This document shows positions 10,601 to 25,600 of a DNA stretch of 64,000 nt, piece after piece; position 1 is the stretch's first letter, and every line of letters starts with the position of its first letter. A program made the translations under genes and the position numbers. The notes under the pieces were generated by a model. The model was not told where the DNA came from, made no database searches, and saw only the letters and a program-made list of their open reading frames with translations. Origin of the DNA: Onthophagus taurus (taxonomy: Eukaryota; Arthropoda; Insecta; Coleoptera; Scarabaeidae); NCBI RefSeq assembly GCF_036711975.1, contig NC_091967.1:7440001-7504000 (forward strand). Direction: 5' to 3'.

Positions 10601-13600
10601 CCACATAAACAAACGTTTCGTAACTGAATACAATATAGAAGAAAATATGATGCAGTTGTCCTTGCACGTTTTCAATGAACTCAAACGATTAAATGCTTCG
10701 CGTTCTTCAAGAATGATCGATTATCTAATCGCTTAAGAAGGTTGTTAAAGATAAATATACATATTTTTGTGTAATCAAGATTGAAATTAAATTAATTTAA
10801 GGTTTCTTAAAACCTAATGCATTTCGAAAGAATTAAATAAAAAAAAGTAGGAAGGATGAGGAGAAATTTTTTTGGTTGCTTTAAATTGTAAATGAGTGTG
10901 TGGCAACTCCACGAAGAAAAAGGCTACAAAAAATGTTTTGAGGGATAAATTATATTACTTTTTAATAAAAAGATCATCATCGATAAGTTTACCTTGAGCT
11001 ACTAAAAAAATATCATTTGCATATTATATAATTCAAAATATATCAATGATGAATAAAAAAAGGAATCGAATGAGGTTGAAATAAAATGGAAGCAGAGCAG
11101 AAAGAAGAGGTGTTTAATTAAGAATAATCCGAATTTAGATTTGACATTAAGAGTACGATTGAATTATTCATTTCTTATGAAAATTTAACGTTTGGCATTT
11201 GATTCTGCAAAATAAAGGAAAAAGAGGCTGATTTTAAAATAAAAGGTGGTCGAAAATGTTGTAATAATATAAATAATTAATAAAAAACCATAATTAAGTT
11301 TCATCATTTCTGTCAAGTTAGTTGTCAGGTAAAATATCTAACTTCACTCATATTTAATGTTAAAACATAATAAATTAAATATGTTGGTAACACTACTATT
11401 AAAATTGTCAAATGTTAAAAAATGTAAACTTCAAGGATTCTGATATTAAATTTTGATGAAATTAAAAAGTATTAACTTAATATAATAATAATTTATTAGT
11501 AAGCTTTTTAATTTAGGTCAGTAGATTGTTAATTGGAAAGAAAACTGCGTATCCGAAATCCGAATTTAGATTTGACATTAAGAGTGCGATTGAATTATTC
11601 ATTATGAAAATTTAACGTTTGGCATTTGACGCTGAAAAATAAAGGAAAAAAAGAGGCCGATTTTAAAATAAGAGCTGGCCGAAAGTTTCGTAATTACGAA
11701 AGTTTCCCACTCCCCCTCGATTTAATTTTTAAATCGGAGGAATCACTTTTTCAAGAATTTCAGTCTCTCGTCGAAAACTCTTTTGTGATGAACAAAAGTT
11801 CTTTCTAATGGTAAGCTTTTATCTTATTTACACTTTCTTTGGTAATTGTTTAATTGCTTAAGTAACTATTTGTTAGTAGGAGTATAACTAATTTGGTTTT
11901 AATTCCCCTTATTGACCTCACGTGAATAATCTATCGATTAAATTATTGATGATTTGGAGAGGTATCTCAAAAGCATTATCTAGAGTACTTCAGAATACAC
12001 CATTGGGATCTCTACATTTTTCAATTTATGCTAACAATTTAATTTATAATATGACAAGGTCTCAAATGGTCGCAACGATAATCGCAACTTCACTATTCCT
12101 TGCTATTGTAGAAACTTTGTAATGATTTAAACAAAACTTGTATGTGCGTAACAGCATATATATTCACTTATTTTTCTCTCTAATTCTTCTATAGTAAGAA
12201 ACCGGCTTTACCGCCGCGATGAATATTATAGATATGTAGTCGCTTTATAGCTTATATCTTCTGTATAGGTATTAAAATAAGAGGAAAAGAATACGAATTT
12301 TATTTACAATAATAAAATAAAAGGAAACAAGTGGTTCATATTAAAGACGAAATATATTTAAGATATGCAACGATCGAAATATCACACAGGCCTCCTTAAA
12401 CTCTAGACGTTTACGCACTAATCCTTATTAAAAAATACATTTTTGTCACCGTAATTGCTATTTTGTTTAAGTTAAAAAATAAAAGCAATAACTTTATAAA
12501 ATAGTAATGTACATTAAGAAACAAAGGTACAAAGTTAACAGAATGATAATATACAAACATGAAGGAAAAAATAAACACTATTCGGTACAAAGTGAAAGCT
12601 ATATACATATGAATTTTACGTCTTCTTTTTCATTTACGTTTTGAATAAACGCATCACAAAGGAGTTTTAATATGGTCCTCCCGTTTTAGCTGGAGCGCCG
12701 TATGAAGACGAAATTCCACCGCCTCCACCTCCAATTCCACCTCCGCCAATACCGCCGCCTCCAATTCCACCTCCGATACCACCGCCTCCAATTCCACCTC
12801 CGATACCACCTCCTCCAATTCCACCTCCGATACCACCTCCTCCAATTCCGCCTCCGATACCACCACCCCCTATTCCACCGCCGATACCACCTCCTCCAAT
12901 TCCACCTCCAATACCACCACCTCCGATTCCTCCTCCAATTCCACCTCCTCCAATACCACCACCTCCAGCTCCACCGCCACCACCGCCTCCGGCTCCACCA
13001 CCACCTCCTCCAGAAGTTTGAGTTCTGTATCTAATAAAGTAAACTTCTGGTTTTGATGGTTGCGTTGGAGCTACTGTAGGAATATTAATTTCTGGTGCAT
13101 CTTCCGGACGTTTAACTAAAACGTACACCAAAGTTTTTTCTTCGTCTTGTGGTTGAACAGGAATCGTTGGTGCGGTCGGTGTTGCGGAAGTCGGAGCTTT
13201 GATGAAAATGATCTTGTAATGTTTCTGGGCTTGTCGAACAGCGATCGGTGCTTGAGCTCTTTGACCTTCATCGTCTGGTGGGGCAACGTGGACGTAAATG
13301 TGTCTTTGGACTAAAGTGCCACCACCTCCTCCTCCTCCGCCGCCACCACCGCCGAATCCTCCACCTCCGAATCCACCGCCACCACCGCCGAATCCACCGC
13401 CTCCGAATCCTCCACCGCCTCCTCCAATTCCGCCTCCTCCAATTCCTCCTCCGCCGATTCCACCTCCTCCAATTCCACCTCCCCCAATTCCATCTAAACC
13501 TCCTCCAAATCCAGTACCTCCAAATCCACCACCGCCTCCTCCGCCACCACCTCCCGGAGCTCCATAAGTGCTACTTGGAGGACTGTAGTTATATTGAGGT

Positions 13601-16600
13601 TTCGCTTGGGTTGTAGCCAAAATGGCAACAGTTAACTAAAGAAATTAAAATGATGACGTAAATACTCGAGTTGCACAATTATGTGATTTCGAATATAACA
13701 TCTAATAAAATTCCTAAAAGAGGTTTATGTGTAAATTTTATTAGAACTGAATCTACTTTTCGTAACGCTCGCTTTAAAAGCAGAAATTTTTATTTACATT
13801 AAACACTCACTCGATACGCAATTCTTGATTTCAAAATACCCAAATTGAATTTGCACTCGATAAATGATTGCCCATATTAATTCTATCCAACTGGTACATA
13901 AAAATGTTTTAACTTCGCGTAACATTGCATTTAAGCAAGAATACTTTAAGGAAGATGTACGACCTTAACAGTAGAGATAGTTAAGATGCATTGAAAATTT
14001 ACGATGTCGAGGGAAATTCCGTTTCGTAGTCCCAGTAATTACCTCGAAATGCACGTTTAAAATTTAAGATTTAAAACTTGAAGCAATATCGCGGAATAAT
14101 ACTATAATTAATTTATAAAAGAGTTTTGGAAATGGGAAAAGACACTCACCACCAGCAAAGGCTTCATCTTTAAAACACAACCCGGTGGTTCTCAAGAAAA
14201 CGTTTCTAGAGATGTGTACCGATGTGCGGTGGCCATCCACGTTTTATAGGTACACCGGTGTGCCGAAGAAGAGGTACCATCAACCCCCTCCCGATAAAAT
14301 AGAAGAGTGCGACGACGACGTCTTCCTTAACGCAATTGTCCGCGTTAACATTTAGATAAGTGAAATTCGGGTCATAACCTCTCACTACATACACTCACAC
14401 ATACATGCATAAGACACAGCCGCTGCACCGGCATTGTCAGTACAACTATAGTCTCTTTCTATCCAGGAATACGTTTGATTATTATTCTAAATTACCAAAA
14501 ATGAACAAACAAATCATATAAATTTTTTCTTCATGTTATATTCGTAAAAAATATAATATAATGATAGTCTTGTTTTAAGGTATTCATTTTTTAATAAAAA
14601 TGAGATTGGCTCGGAAGCTTCATTATCGGCTAATTTAATTCTTAAAGGAATCATGTTTTTAGTTGGAAATATTCTTAGAGTTATATTAAGAATCGTGAAA
14701 ACTTGACCCAATTATATTTTAGCGTGTATTACTAACTTTACATAACTTAAAATATCTTTCGCTGTTATTTGCTCCTAAATACTCAATAGAGTTCGCTTTC
14801 AAAGGCCGTTAATACCTCTAAGTAGCTTCCCACGTTCCAAATGTATGCCAATTGCTCTGAATAACTTGCAATGTCTTTGAGTAATAATTTGTTTTAATGA
14901 TACATTTTCAAATAAAAACATACGTTTCTTTTATACAACTTACTTATAACTTATCAGGTAGTTTAGAAAATGACGAGACATCGATGATGAGGGTGTTGCG
15001 TGTGATGGAAGAGGATAAAAGAAAATATAATAAAACTGCGATATAATGCATTAATACGGGGAAAGAAGTATCCGTTATAGCCAAAAGTCCGTTATATGAA
15101 TAATTTTAATGCACACAAATAAGAGGACTGCTACATCCCGGGAACAGTTTAAAGGGCCGTTCGTGACGTCAGCGCTGAATAAGAGTTAAAAGTAGAACTA
15201 ACACTAGATTCGGCTTTAGCCGTGCGTCTCTTAAGATGGTTAAACCCGAATGATTCTAGTTCTAGGGTTAGTTTTAGTTCAATAAAAATATGCAACATAG
15301 AGATATCTAAGTGATAAGTAGCACTACCTAGTACTGTCACTAGAACTAACATTTGACCTAGATCGAGAAACATTCGACTTCTTGGAGAAATGTTTTAAAA
15401 AGTAGAGATTAAGAAATACCCCGACAAGGATTATGATCAAATAATATCGACAAAACTGAAAATAGGGACTAATACCATAATAATTTAGCAGCAGCCTACA
15501 ATAATAAAGAGTAAGATTATTAAAATTCAATCTCAACTAGTTACGTTGTAAGCCAGAACATAGATAGAACAGAAACATAGTTATGATTCACATTTCCAGA
15601 TAACTTGTTAATAATAAGGAAGAATACTTTTGACTAAATCATAAATTAAAAACTCATTAATTTTATTATAAAGATATAATTTATTTGTCACCGTAACTTT
15701 TTTGCTACTTAACCTATAAAAATAACATTAATAAAAAAATAAATTTATCTTAGAGTATCACTTATCAATAACAGACGAAAAGAAACTATTTACAAAACGG
15801 GTCATGATGATGAATGCGATTTTCGATTTACCCGTACAAATAACCTAAAACTGTCGCAATTTAATTTAATAGGGTCCTGGTTGATGGCCCGGAGGTCCAT
15901 AACTAGACGATAGCGATCCCGTGGATGCCGAGGAAGATGAAGAACTCGAGCTGACGCTACCTTGCGAAAGATTATATTCATTTCCGGTAGCGGTCGATCC
16001 AGTTTCCAAATTGGCGATGATTCCACTTCCACCGGTTGTTCCGTGTTCGACGACGTTTCCACCACCGACAGCAGAAACTTCTTTTTGAGTCTTGTACTTA
16101 ATGAAGTATACTTCTGGTTTGGATGGTTGAGTCGGGGCTGGAGTAGGGATATGGATGTCTGGTTGGTCATCGGGTTTCTTAACTAAAACGTAAACGAGAG
16201 TTTTCTCTTCGTTTTGTGGTTGGAGGGGAATTACTGGAACGGTTGGAGTTGGTGGAGCTGGAGCCTTGATGAAGATAATTTTGTAGTGTTTTTGAGCTGG
16301 GGCAACGGAAATTGGACGATGATGATGGATATCTTCGGGTTCTGGGGGAGGAACATGAACGTAAATGTGTTTTTGGACTAGAGTTGTTCCACCGTGTCCA
16401 AACGAAGAGTCTCCGCCTGAAAAACCTCCGGTGAATGAGGTACTACCAGTTTGGAAGGAGGACAATCCACCAGATTGGAAAGAAGATCCACCTGATTGGA
16501 AAGAAGATCCACCTGATTGGAAAGAAGATCCGCCAGATTGGAACGAAGGTCCTCCTCCAGATTGGAAAGAAGCTCCTCCTCCAGATTGGAAAGAAGCTCC

Positions 16601-19600
16601 CCCAGAAGAAAATGACCCACCCCCGAAAGATGCACCACCATCTCCATGTCCAATTGTTTGAGTAAGTAAACCTCCACCAGATGGAACTACACCAACTCCG
16701 ACTCCACCACCACCTCCAGAAACTCCAATACTTCCACTTTGGTATCCAGTATTGAAAGAAATTCCGGGTTTGTTATAGGAATATCCAGCTTCCGGCCTGG
16801 CATAAGCCAAAGCCAACACTGTGGCGAACTATAAATTAATCGAAGAAAATTCCATAAGAATTCATACTTCCTCACTACAAAAATTAAAAATACTTACCAC
16901 GAAAGATCTCATATTTTGAATTCTCCGGGTAACTTGTATTGTGTTACCGGAGATCAACACAAGCTTTTGAATAATGATAATGGTTGGAGCTCCATCGGGA
17001 TTTATAGTAGTTCATCTTCCTCCCCACTTTGCCACATTTTCGGCACTTTTTTTTTGGTTGGGTTAAGACCGGACCACCTAAAGATTTTTTGGTGGTGAAA
17101 AAGCGGGTCACATCCTCTCACCGGAGGATGCATACCGTTCGGGAGGCCGGACGCGTGGTAACGAAAGTTCTTTTTCGGGGGAACCCGAACTCGCACTTTC
17201 ATCGAGAAACCAGTACCGGTTCCAATCTTTTTTATTCATACCACACGCGAACCACATCACGTAAATTTTTTGGCAGACGTAAAAATGTACCGAGAAGAAA
17301 GTGAATTTGTAACAAAGGTAAATCTGATAAAGTGTCTAATAAATATATTTTTTTTTATTTTCTGGTTTATTTCCTGAAGTCAATAACCATTGTTTGGTGA
17401 AAATACATAATAAGAAAGCAAACGTATATTGTACGTTCTTTGAATTAATTTAATCGTCGTTGATCTGATCGTGACGGTTTCGGAATACTAACGAAGAATC
17501 AAACAATCGGAGCTAAACCATACGGTTCTCATTAGAATTCACCAGAGGGACAACTGGTTTGCTGAGGGTTTCGGAAATTACGCGAGAAAACCAAAGCATT
17601 AACAACAAACGCATTTGCATTTCCTTCCTCGATGACGTTGACACGAACTATGTAGGGTAATTGAAATTGAATAATGTATTAATACAACTTGAATTAATTT
17701 CTTAGCGAATGCATTGTTAATGTCACCGTCAGCTGTGAATAAATTCATCTTAACCATGTATAAAATAAGGAAACATAAATGATTTGAGACGACCTTGGAA
17801 AGAAATTTAGTTACTAACTTCATTGATTTCAAAAATTTGACAGTTATTTCTCAACAGTTCTTGATTGTAACTTTTTATCTTAATTTGTTTAATATTTACA
17901 CACATTGTGTGAAGCGCGAAAAGAAGTAGTATGATATTTTTAAACAAACCTATTGCGAAATAAGTAAAAAATTACCCAGCCATTTGATATTTACAAGTTC
18001 TAATAGGATGGTAACCCTGCTCTAATCGCTTCTAGTAATCTGTCTAAGAGACAGAAGAGAAATGTTTGCTCGCGGATTCATTTACATAATTGAGTCTCTA
18101 AAGTAATCGCAGCGAAACGATTCGAAGTTTTGAAATACCCATTGTAATTATGTTAGAAGTGTTAATTAAACTAACGGTTTTTGAAAAAATGTCAAATTTT
18201 AATGTCTTTATTTTAAGATGTAATGTGTATCCTATAAAAAAGAAACTTTAACGTTTCATAATACATATACAGGGTATTTCTGTAACTCGTGGCATAATTT
18301 TAATCACAAATACTAGAGTTAAAGTGATGACGATTCGTGTAAAAATTTTTGATCTAAACCCATAAATGCTTAAGATATGTATGGACCTTCAAAGTTAAAA
18401 AATTTTTAACCATTTTCTTAAATATTTTTAATTTGACATTCAAATAGACATCTCTGATGTGTATTTGAAATGAATTTATTTCAATAATTATTATCCAACA
18501 AAATTACACAATATACAATTCTTCCAAGTTAAATTAATCTAAAAAAATCGAATTGTCAAATTAATACGTCAAAATTTAGAATCTTAACGTTTAGTAGTAA
18601 CTTTTAGTTCAATTAAACGAACCAAAAAATATATCTTCTAAAGACGTATCGGTGTGTACAGAAAATATTTATTTTCTAACAGGAGAAAGTTTGTATATTT
18701 AAAAAATATTGCCATAAAAACGATTTTCTTTTACGCCAACAGAAATCTTAAACGTTTTTTAAATTATTAATAATTTTTGAATACAATTATCATTTTAAAT
18801 AAGAGAGATCGTACGAATTATTAATATTAGCACTTTAAAGATGCACATTATTTGACAAACATCGATTTACTTTCCTACGAACTGAAATGTCTATAATAAA
18901 ACACGATCATTTATCATTTTACACCTACCTATTTAAGACTAACATCCTGCTTTCGATTACATCATTTTAATCCGTTGGGTTCATTATGTTATGATTATTT
19001 GATTGAAAAGTGTAACTAAACTTTTTGTTTTAATTTAAATAGTTCTTTGAACATTTAAAATGTTTTACAATTAGTTAAAATAACCTTTGTTGATATTAAA
19101 TTTTAACCTAACTTTTTTGACAGTTCATTAACTTGTCAATCAAATCTAAACCATATCTAACCTTAAAATTTTCTCAAAATAATTAAAACCTTACTCAATC
19201 TATCTTATCTAAAAGCTTAATGAAATTTAAACAAGAAATCTAATTAACACCAGTCATAACGTTATAAAAGGTTTTATTACATTCGTTTATCTTCAACAAT
19301 TAATTACTTGTTTTTTTTTCTTCATCACCTCGTTAACCCAAAAAACATTAATTCTAACACCGACAACAATAAAATAAAAAATAAAAAAAAAGGTGTTCGT
19401 TAATTTAATTTTTTGTCGTTGTTGTAATATCGTTTAGAAAGTGAGTTTGTAAAGATAATATTATCTAATGGAGATTTATCACCACTCAAGGTTTTATTTA
19501 TAAACGACGCGCGACGCGAGGAAATAGACGAGGGGTTTTGAAAGTAAATATTTACGGAAGGAATATCCCGAAGGATTATACGATAAAACATCGTGGATTA

Positions 19601-22600
19601 TTAGACGGGTTTGAAACGCTATGGAATTATTTACAGTTGTTATCGACGTACAAAATCTTTTTTTTTATATATCTTTATAAGCTATGTTTTTAAACTAATA
19701 ATGAAGTTTAAAGAGGAATATTAATGAGCGAAGTTTGCTGTGTTGATTGCTTTACTTGTGTGTGCACAGAGTGTAATTCCAATTTGTAAGCTCGAGAGAA
19801 GTTTGTTGAATCCTATGGGATTTCCTCCTTTCTACTTGACGATGTTTATTAGTTTTCAGGTTGTTTTAACCTTATTTTATAAATTCGCATTCTCATTGAA
19901 CTCAACATTATTTATTGATTTTTTGATATAATTACTTGATAAAAAGTTCTAATTTCTCGGCGAATAAATAATTTAATTTAAAAAAATAATTAAAACTTTG
20001 AAATCAATCAAAACCCCAACTTAATGTAACCTCAAATTTTAATTATCTTGACAATTAACTTTTTCCAAAGCATTTCGACTAAAACTGTTAATTATAATTA
20101 CAATTGAAGACATAAGTCGATAAAGGTGTTACGTCATCTTTTATATGTTTCGAGTAAATTAGCTTTAAAATTTTTAAGCTAAAAGAATTTTCTTAAATTT
20201 TGATTCAAAACATTAAAGAAGGGTACAAATAAGCATTTTCAAAGTCTTGTGAAAGCTGCATCAGATTTCTGCTTGACCACTTTATTTTTGATTCTGCTTA
20301 CTATATCTTCTGTAATTAAAAGTACAATTTGTAGCTTGAGATAAGCGCTGTTAACTTTCGCCGCCGCGTCAACCAGCTCTGGGTGACGAGTATGATTTAT
20401 TCTGTTACTCTCTTCTATCGTTTCGTTATTTGCAAAATGCAAGTTTACTAACAGTAATTCAAAACGATTATGTAATATCTGGCTGCGCTAAATGACCAAC
20501 AAAAATCATCAGTCCGATATATTTTGCAATTTCGTCAGATGTGATACATTTCCATCAGTTCAGTCACATGATCAGTCATTTCATGTTAATGCAGTTTTTG
20601 CTCTCCATATTCTCATAAAGTCCGCCTTATCCTACGAACGGAAATGATTGTGGCCTGTTAGCGCATTCGTTCCTGTGAAAATTGTCCAATCATCAACAAA
20701 GTTCACTTCCTCGTCTTTGTCCATAGCAAGTTCTTCCAACATATCCTCAAAGTGTTCACTTGCATATGATTTCTCAGGGTCAGAGTGTGACTTCCATGAA
20801 ATTCCATCCTAAACCAATAAACATTTTGAAGATAAAAAAAGTTACATTCTAGCGATCCAGCGGTCGGATTTGGGCCTGGCGAGAAACTCATCATCGGTTA
20901 TTTTCACTTGCTTTTTGAGTTTCAGCACCTAGTATAAAGTGCTTCCTTGCAGCTGACATTAATTTCTTGTTCTGAGACGTCTCTTCTACATGGTTCATGA
21001 TCACTACATTCCTAAAGTGAACTCGGTTAGTTATTGGTATGCATGAGCTCATCGTCAATCATGTGTTCTTAGACCATAGCATTCGAAGTCCATATTTAGC
21101 TACTCCTGAATATATTCTTCATCCAGTTCTTTACAGCCCTAAACATTATTTCACATTTTCACAAGAATAGGATATTTTGTATGTCGCATCTCGAAGAGTA
21201 ACTAATTTCTTTAACTACAAACGAGCACTTTCTTGACTGTTTTAATTACAACCTTATCTATGGGTTGAATCAGGGTGGCAACATTTGGCAGATACATGAC
21301 ATGCAGTTCTATTAGATCTAAAATATGCTTCTCTTCATGCCAATTTACATGATGAAAGATGAACTATAATAATACACAAAAGGGACTGTAAAATGTATTT
21401 AATGTTGACTACATAACCTGATTTAAATGAACATAAAAATACTAATTATTGTCATACAAATAAATTGAATCGATTATGTTATTACTAATTTTTTTTATAT
21501 GGTTCGATAAAGATGAACTTTAATGATTTGTATTTTTATTCTTCTTGTTTTAACGACGGGCGGTTCTCATTTCGATTTATCATCTGGTTTAGATGGACGA
21601 GAAAGTAGGATACTCTTAATGTTTGGCCAGATATAGATCTGACTCAAGCTAACCCAAGAAATTCTTTACCTTCACTATACACGATTCGTTGTCTCTTTTT
21701 TTATTCAATACTTTATAAAAACCTCTTTCTGTTTCTTTTTGCCCATATCTCATTAAAAACAATTACAAAAACGGTAAAATTTAATTATTGATTATTTCGA
21801 TATTAATTTTCTTTTTATCGATTAATGTATTTAGAAATTTGCGACTTGAAAACATCATGATAGAAGAACCTGAGTGATCCTTGGAGTGTTTTCTCGAAGA
21901 AAAAAAAAATGTTTATTGAAAGTTTGTAGGATTACGTAAAGTTATCGTCGTATTTTCTATCGAAATTGCCATAAATGAACCCATGACATAGAGTATTGTA
22001 CACAGTTTAAGTGTTAATAGTATAATCAACAACATTTATGGACAGCTATAACTTCTTTTTTATCGTTAAAGAATGAATCGTTTTTGGGTGTAACTATTTA
22101 TTTAAACACTAAGTTTATACTACATTTGTAAAGATTAATCACTTTGATTGTCTTCTATGGTGTGTATAAATGTTGCTTTAAGATGGATGATATTTTTTAC
22201 ACAACTTCATCGTGCGACTTTCCAAGATTTTTTTTCACAATTTCAATAAGGTAGTTTGTATTAAATTTTTTTAGTTAAAATTTTTGTTATTTCTCCATTC
22301 TCAAATAATGAAGTAATCGACAAATACCAGCTAATTTAAGATCGCAAACCATTTTCGCGATGACACTTAATTGGAATTTTACTTTTGCAATTCCTAGTGA
22401 CCGAATAAAGTGACTCTAAGAATCCAAACGTTCTCGAGTGCGTGCGCGGTTTTTTTTACGAAATAAAGAAAAGAAATAAAGAGACTACACACCGTCGTCA
22501 TCTCGTCGGTTCGGTGAGGACCCAAATTGCGCCACGATTTTTTTTATTCCTTTATGTTACCAAACGCGGCATTGTTTCTGGCTGGAGAAGAGAGGATTTA

Positions 22601-25600
22601 TGAAAACGAGAATTACCGTGCAAGCTCTTAACGTTGGTCGTTATGTCACAGATGTATACACACATACAATTTTCTCGCCCATTAAGTTATTGTGTGTGAA
22701 AGTGAACGTAAATAGTATAGTTTTTATATTAAATTCCGTTAACCGAAAAGATTTTCTAGGACATATCAACACATTTTTGATAACTTTCAATTTTCATTTT
22801 TTAAATCTGTGTTTTTAGGTTTATAGGATTTCTTTTCTATTTTTAGGCAACATTTTTTGTACATCTACATTTGCAAATCTTTGAATAACTCCTAATTTGC
22901 ATCAAACATAGTTCTTGTTCATATCTTATACTCATTATCAATCGTATTTATATATTAGATAAAACTTTTTTTTTGATATTTACGGAATAGAAAGTACATT
23001 GGAATTACAAAAAAATGAAGAAATCGCGGAAGACGCATTGTGGCAACAACATCTTCACAAAGTTAATTATTACCCACATAGACAATAAAACTAGATTCTC
23101 AGATCTTTAAGCGTCGATACGAAATTGTAATTGGTATATTGCATAAAATCCTCTCGGGTGAACTGAATCAATTTATTTCAGATTTTCCATTTGGTTTAAT
23201 AAGCTTTAATAGATCCATTGTTGCAAAAAAACGTACGTTCTCATTTATTTTTTTAAGTGTTGAACGATATTGATGTGTAAAGTAAAATCAACTGATTTCT
23301 AACGAATAGAAACTGATGAAAAAGTTATCGACCCGACCGTTTTTGTTGGTAAGTTGTTGCGTCGTAGAGATGCGACCCGAACTATACGCAATCGGAGACG
23401 CATTCCGTATAAATTTTCTTTTTAATGAACCGTCCGTATACGCAGCACACGCATCGAAAGTGGAAACTCGACCTGTTAGATTCTTCAGTTCGAACTCTTA
23501 CACAACTTTATGTTAATTTGTGGTTCCTGATCAATCTATAAAACAATGTCTCGATTATGAATTAGAATAAAATTATATGATCTTATTTTTAATAATTCAT
23601 CACAATCAAGAAAAGAAATTTGGAAATCAACAAATTTAGACAGATTATCATAACTATCAAATTTTGGCACTATTAGAATAATAAATAATGTAAAATAACC
23701 TCTATATAATCGTTCCATTTGATAAAGATTTCACCGTTTCGAGTCGAACGTGTTAAATGGATTGATTAGGTTGGGTCAGGTTGGTTTGAGTTGGGTTGGG
23801 TTAGATCTAAAATATGCTTTTCTTCATGCAAATTCACATGACGGAAGATGAACTACAATGACACACACAAATGTCAAACTAATTGTAATGCCACTCGTTT
23901 AAAAGAAAATCTCTAAAAACGCTCTTTTTCTGTACACATATTGAAAGGTGTGTCAATGTATGTAAATAGTATACAATAAATGTCTGAATTACATAAACCC
24001 ATCGACCCAGTCTTAAATGATTCACATTTAGTTTTGAATTAATGAAAATTGTTGGAGATAATAATAATAATGTTAAAATGGGACACAAAAATTTTTTAAA
24101 TAACCACTTTCACGAAAATTTAAACATACCTATTTTACATAAAAAGCGGTAAACGACGACCAACATCTACCTACCTAAATATTATAAAAGTAAACATAAC
24201 CAAAGCAAATAAAGCTGGTAGCAAGGCTGTTCGAAATATTCTATTCTACGAAAGCAAACGTTCGTTTTCACGTTGTTTTTGTTGCGTCATAGATCAAGCT
24301 CTGTCTCGAGGCGGCCTTTTCCAAGTAATCGTCGATATGTATTGCCATATTTGCTAATATAAAAGCACGAAAACCAATTATTTAAAATGAAATTATTTAT
24401 TAGAAGATAAACTAAAAACTTCTTTGGGTATAATAAAAAGTGGTCTTTATGGTTCAACGAGTGTTTACGATTTGAATAAAGACATTATTTGCGTGAGCCG
24501 GATCGAGTCGAAGAACCGTGTCGGTGACGACAAATCGATTCATTTTAACCCGACGGCGGCGTAAAATTAACGTTCGTATTCGTATTCTTGAGCGGGGATC
24601 GCGAAATCAACGGTTGTTTGTCGTCGACCCACTTGACCCCCTCATTTTTAGATCGATTTCAGTGAAAGTAATCGTCACAATAGAATAAGAACGATTCCTA
24701 GTCTTTAAATGTAAAAACAATATTTGTTACTTTAAGGTAATTTTGTTAAGATAACTTATGAAATTAAGATTTTAAAGTCTTTTTCGCATCATTAAATATT
24801 TACGTGCGAACACTTCACATCAAGCATTTAGTGAAGTGAGACATTCCAATTACAATAACCTTTTTTATTGTAACTCAAACCGTGAGTACCCACTTTATTA
24901 TAAAGTATGTAAATTATGTGCTTGGGTGATCTCACGTATGCAAAGTTGTGAAAAAAAAACTTTCTAAGAAATCGTGACATTGAATCGTTTTAAATTAACC
25001 TTATTCCACCCACAGATTTTTATTAAAATTTATTGAAATTTGAAAATAAACGTTTCCACGATACTTACAAGGGTAACAAAGATGTAATCAAGGAACACAT
25101 ACCGTGTCATCTTATTAATAAACTTAATTATTTAGATATGATAATGATATGATAGATAATGTTCTAGTTCGGTCATGAACTTGGTATGTGTAATGAATTA
25201 ATCTGCTTAGTGAGAGTTAGTAATAAAAATAAATATGTCAAGACGACCGACGTTTAACGTGTTTAACATTAGATGAGAAACTACAATTAATTGCCGAGGT
25301 AGAAAAATTAGAATATCCGTGCACGTGACAAAACTGTAATTAGAGAAAAATGTAAAGAAATTACTGCTGCTTTGAGGTGGAAGGATTTCTTATGTACCCT
25401 GAGTGTTAAATAAATGTATGAAGAGGTCTCTGCTACACCTCAATAAGCTGTAAAAGTACTTCTGCACATTCACAATATGACGAAGACTGAAAAAAAATGC
25501 AGCCTCATTCAATATAACTCAATATGATGTAATGACATGTTTAATGCTGATGAGGTTCCACAAAATTCAAAAGATCTGCTACAAACATTAGACAAGTAGA

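Noticed and set aside
13298-13567. Proline-rich frame on the + strand
   Set aside because: It is the antisense shadow of the Gly-rich Tweedle 2 coding repeat; the - strand has the signal peptide, splice sites and Tweedle core.
16365-16665. Trp/Pro/Lys repeat frames on the + strand
   Set aside because: Antisense of the SFQSGG repeats of Tweedle 3.
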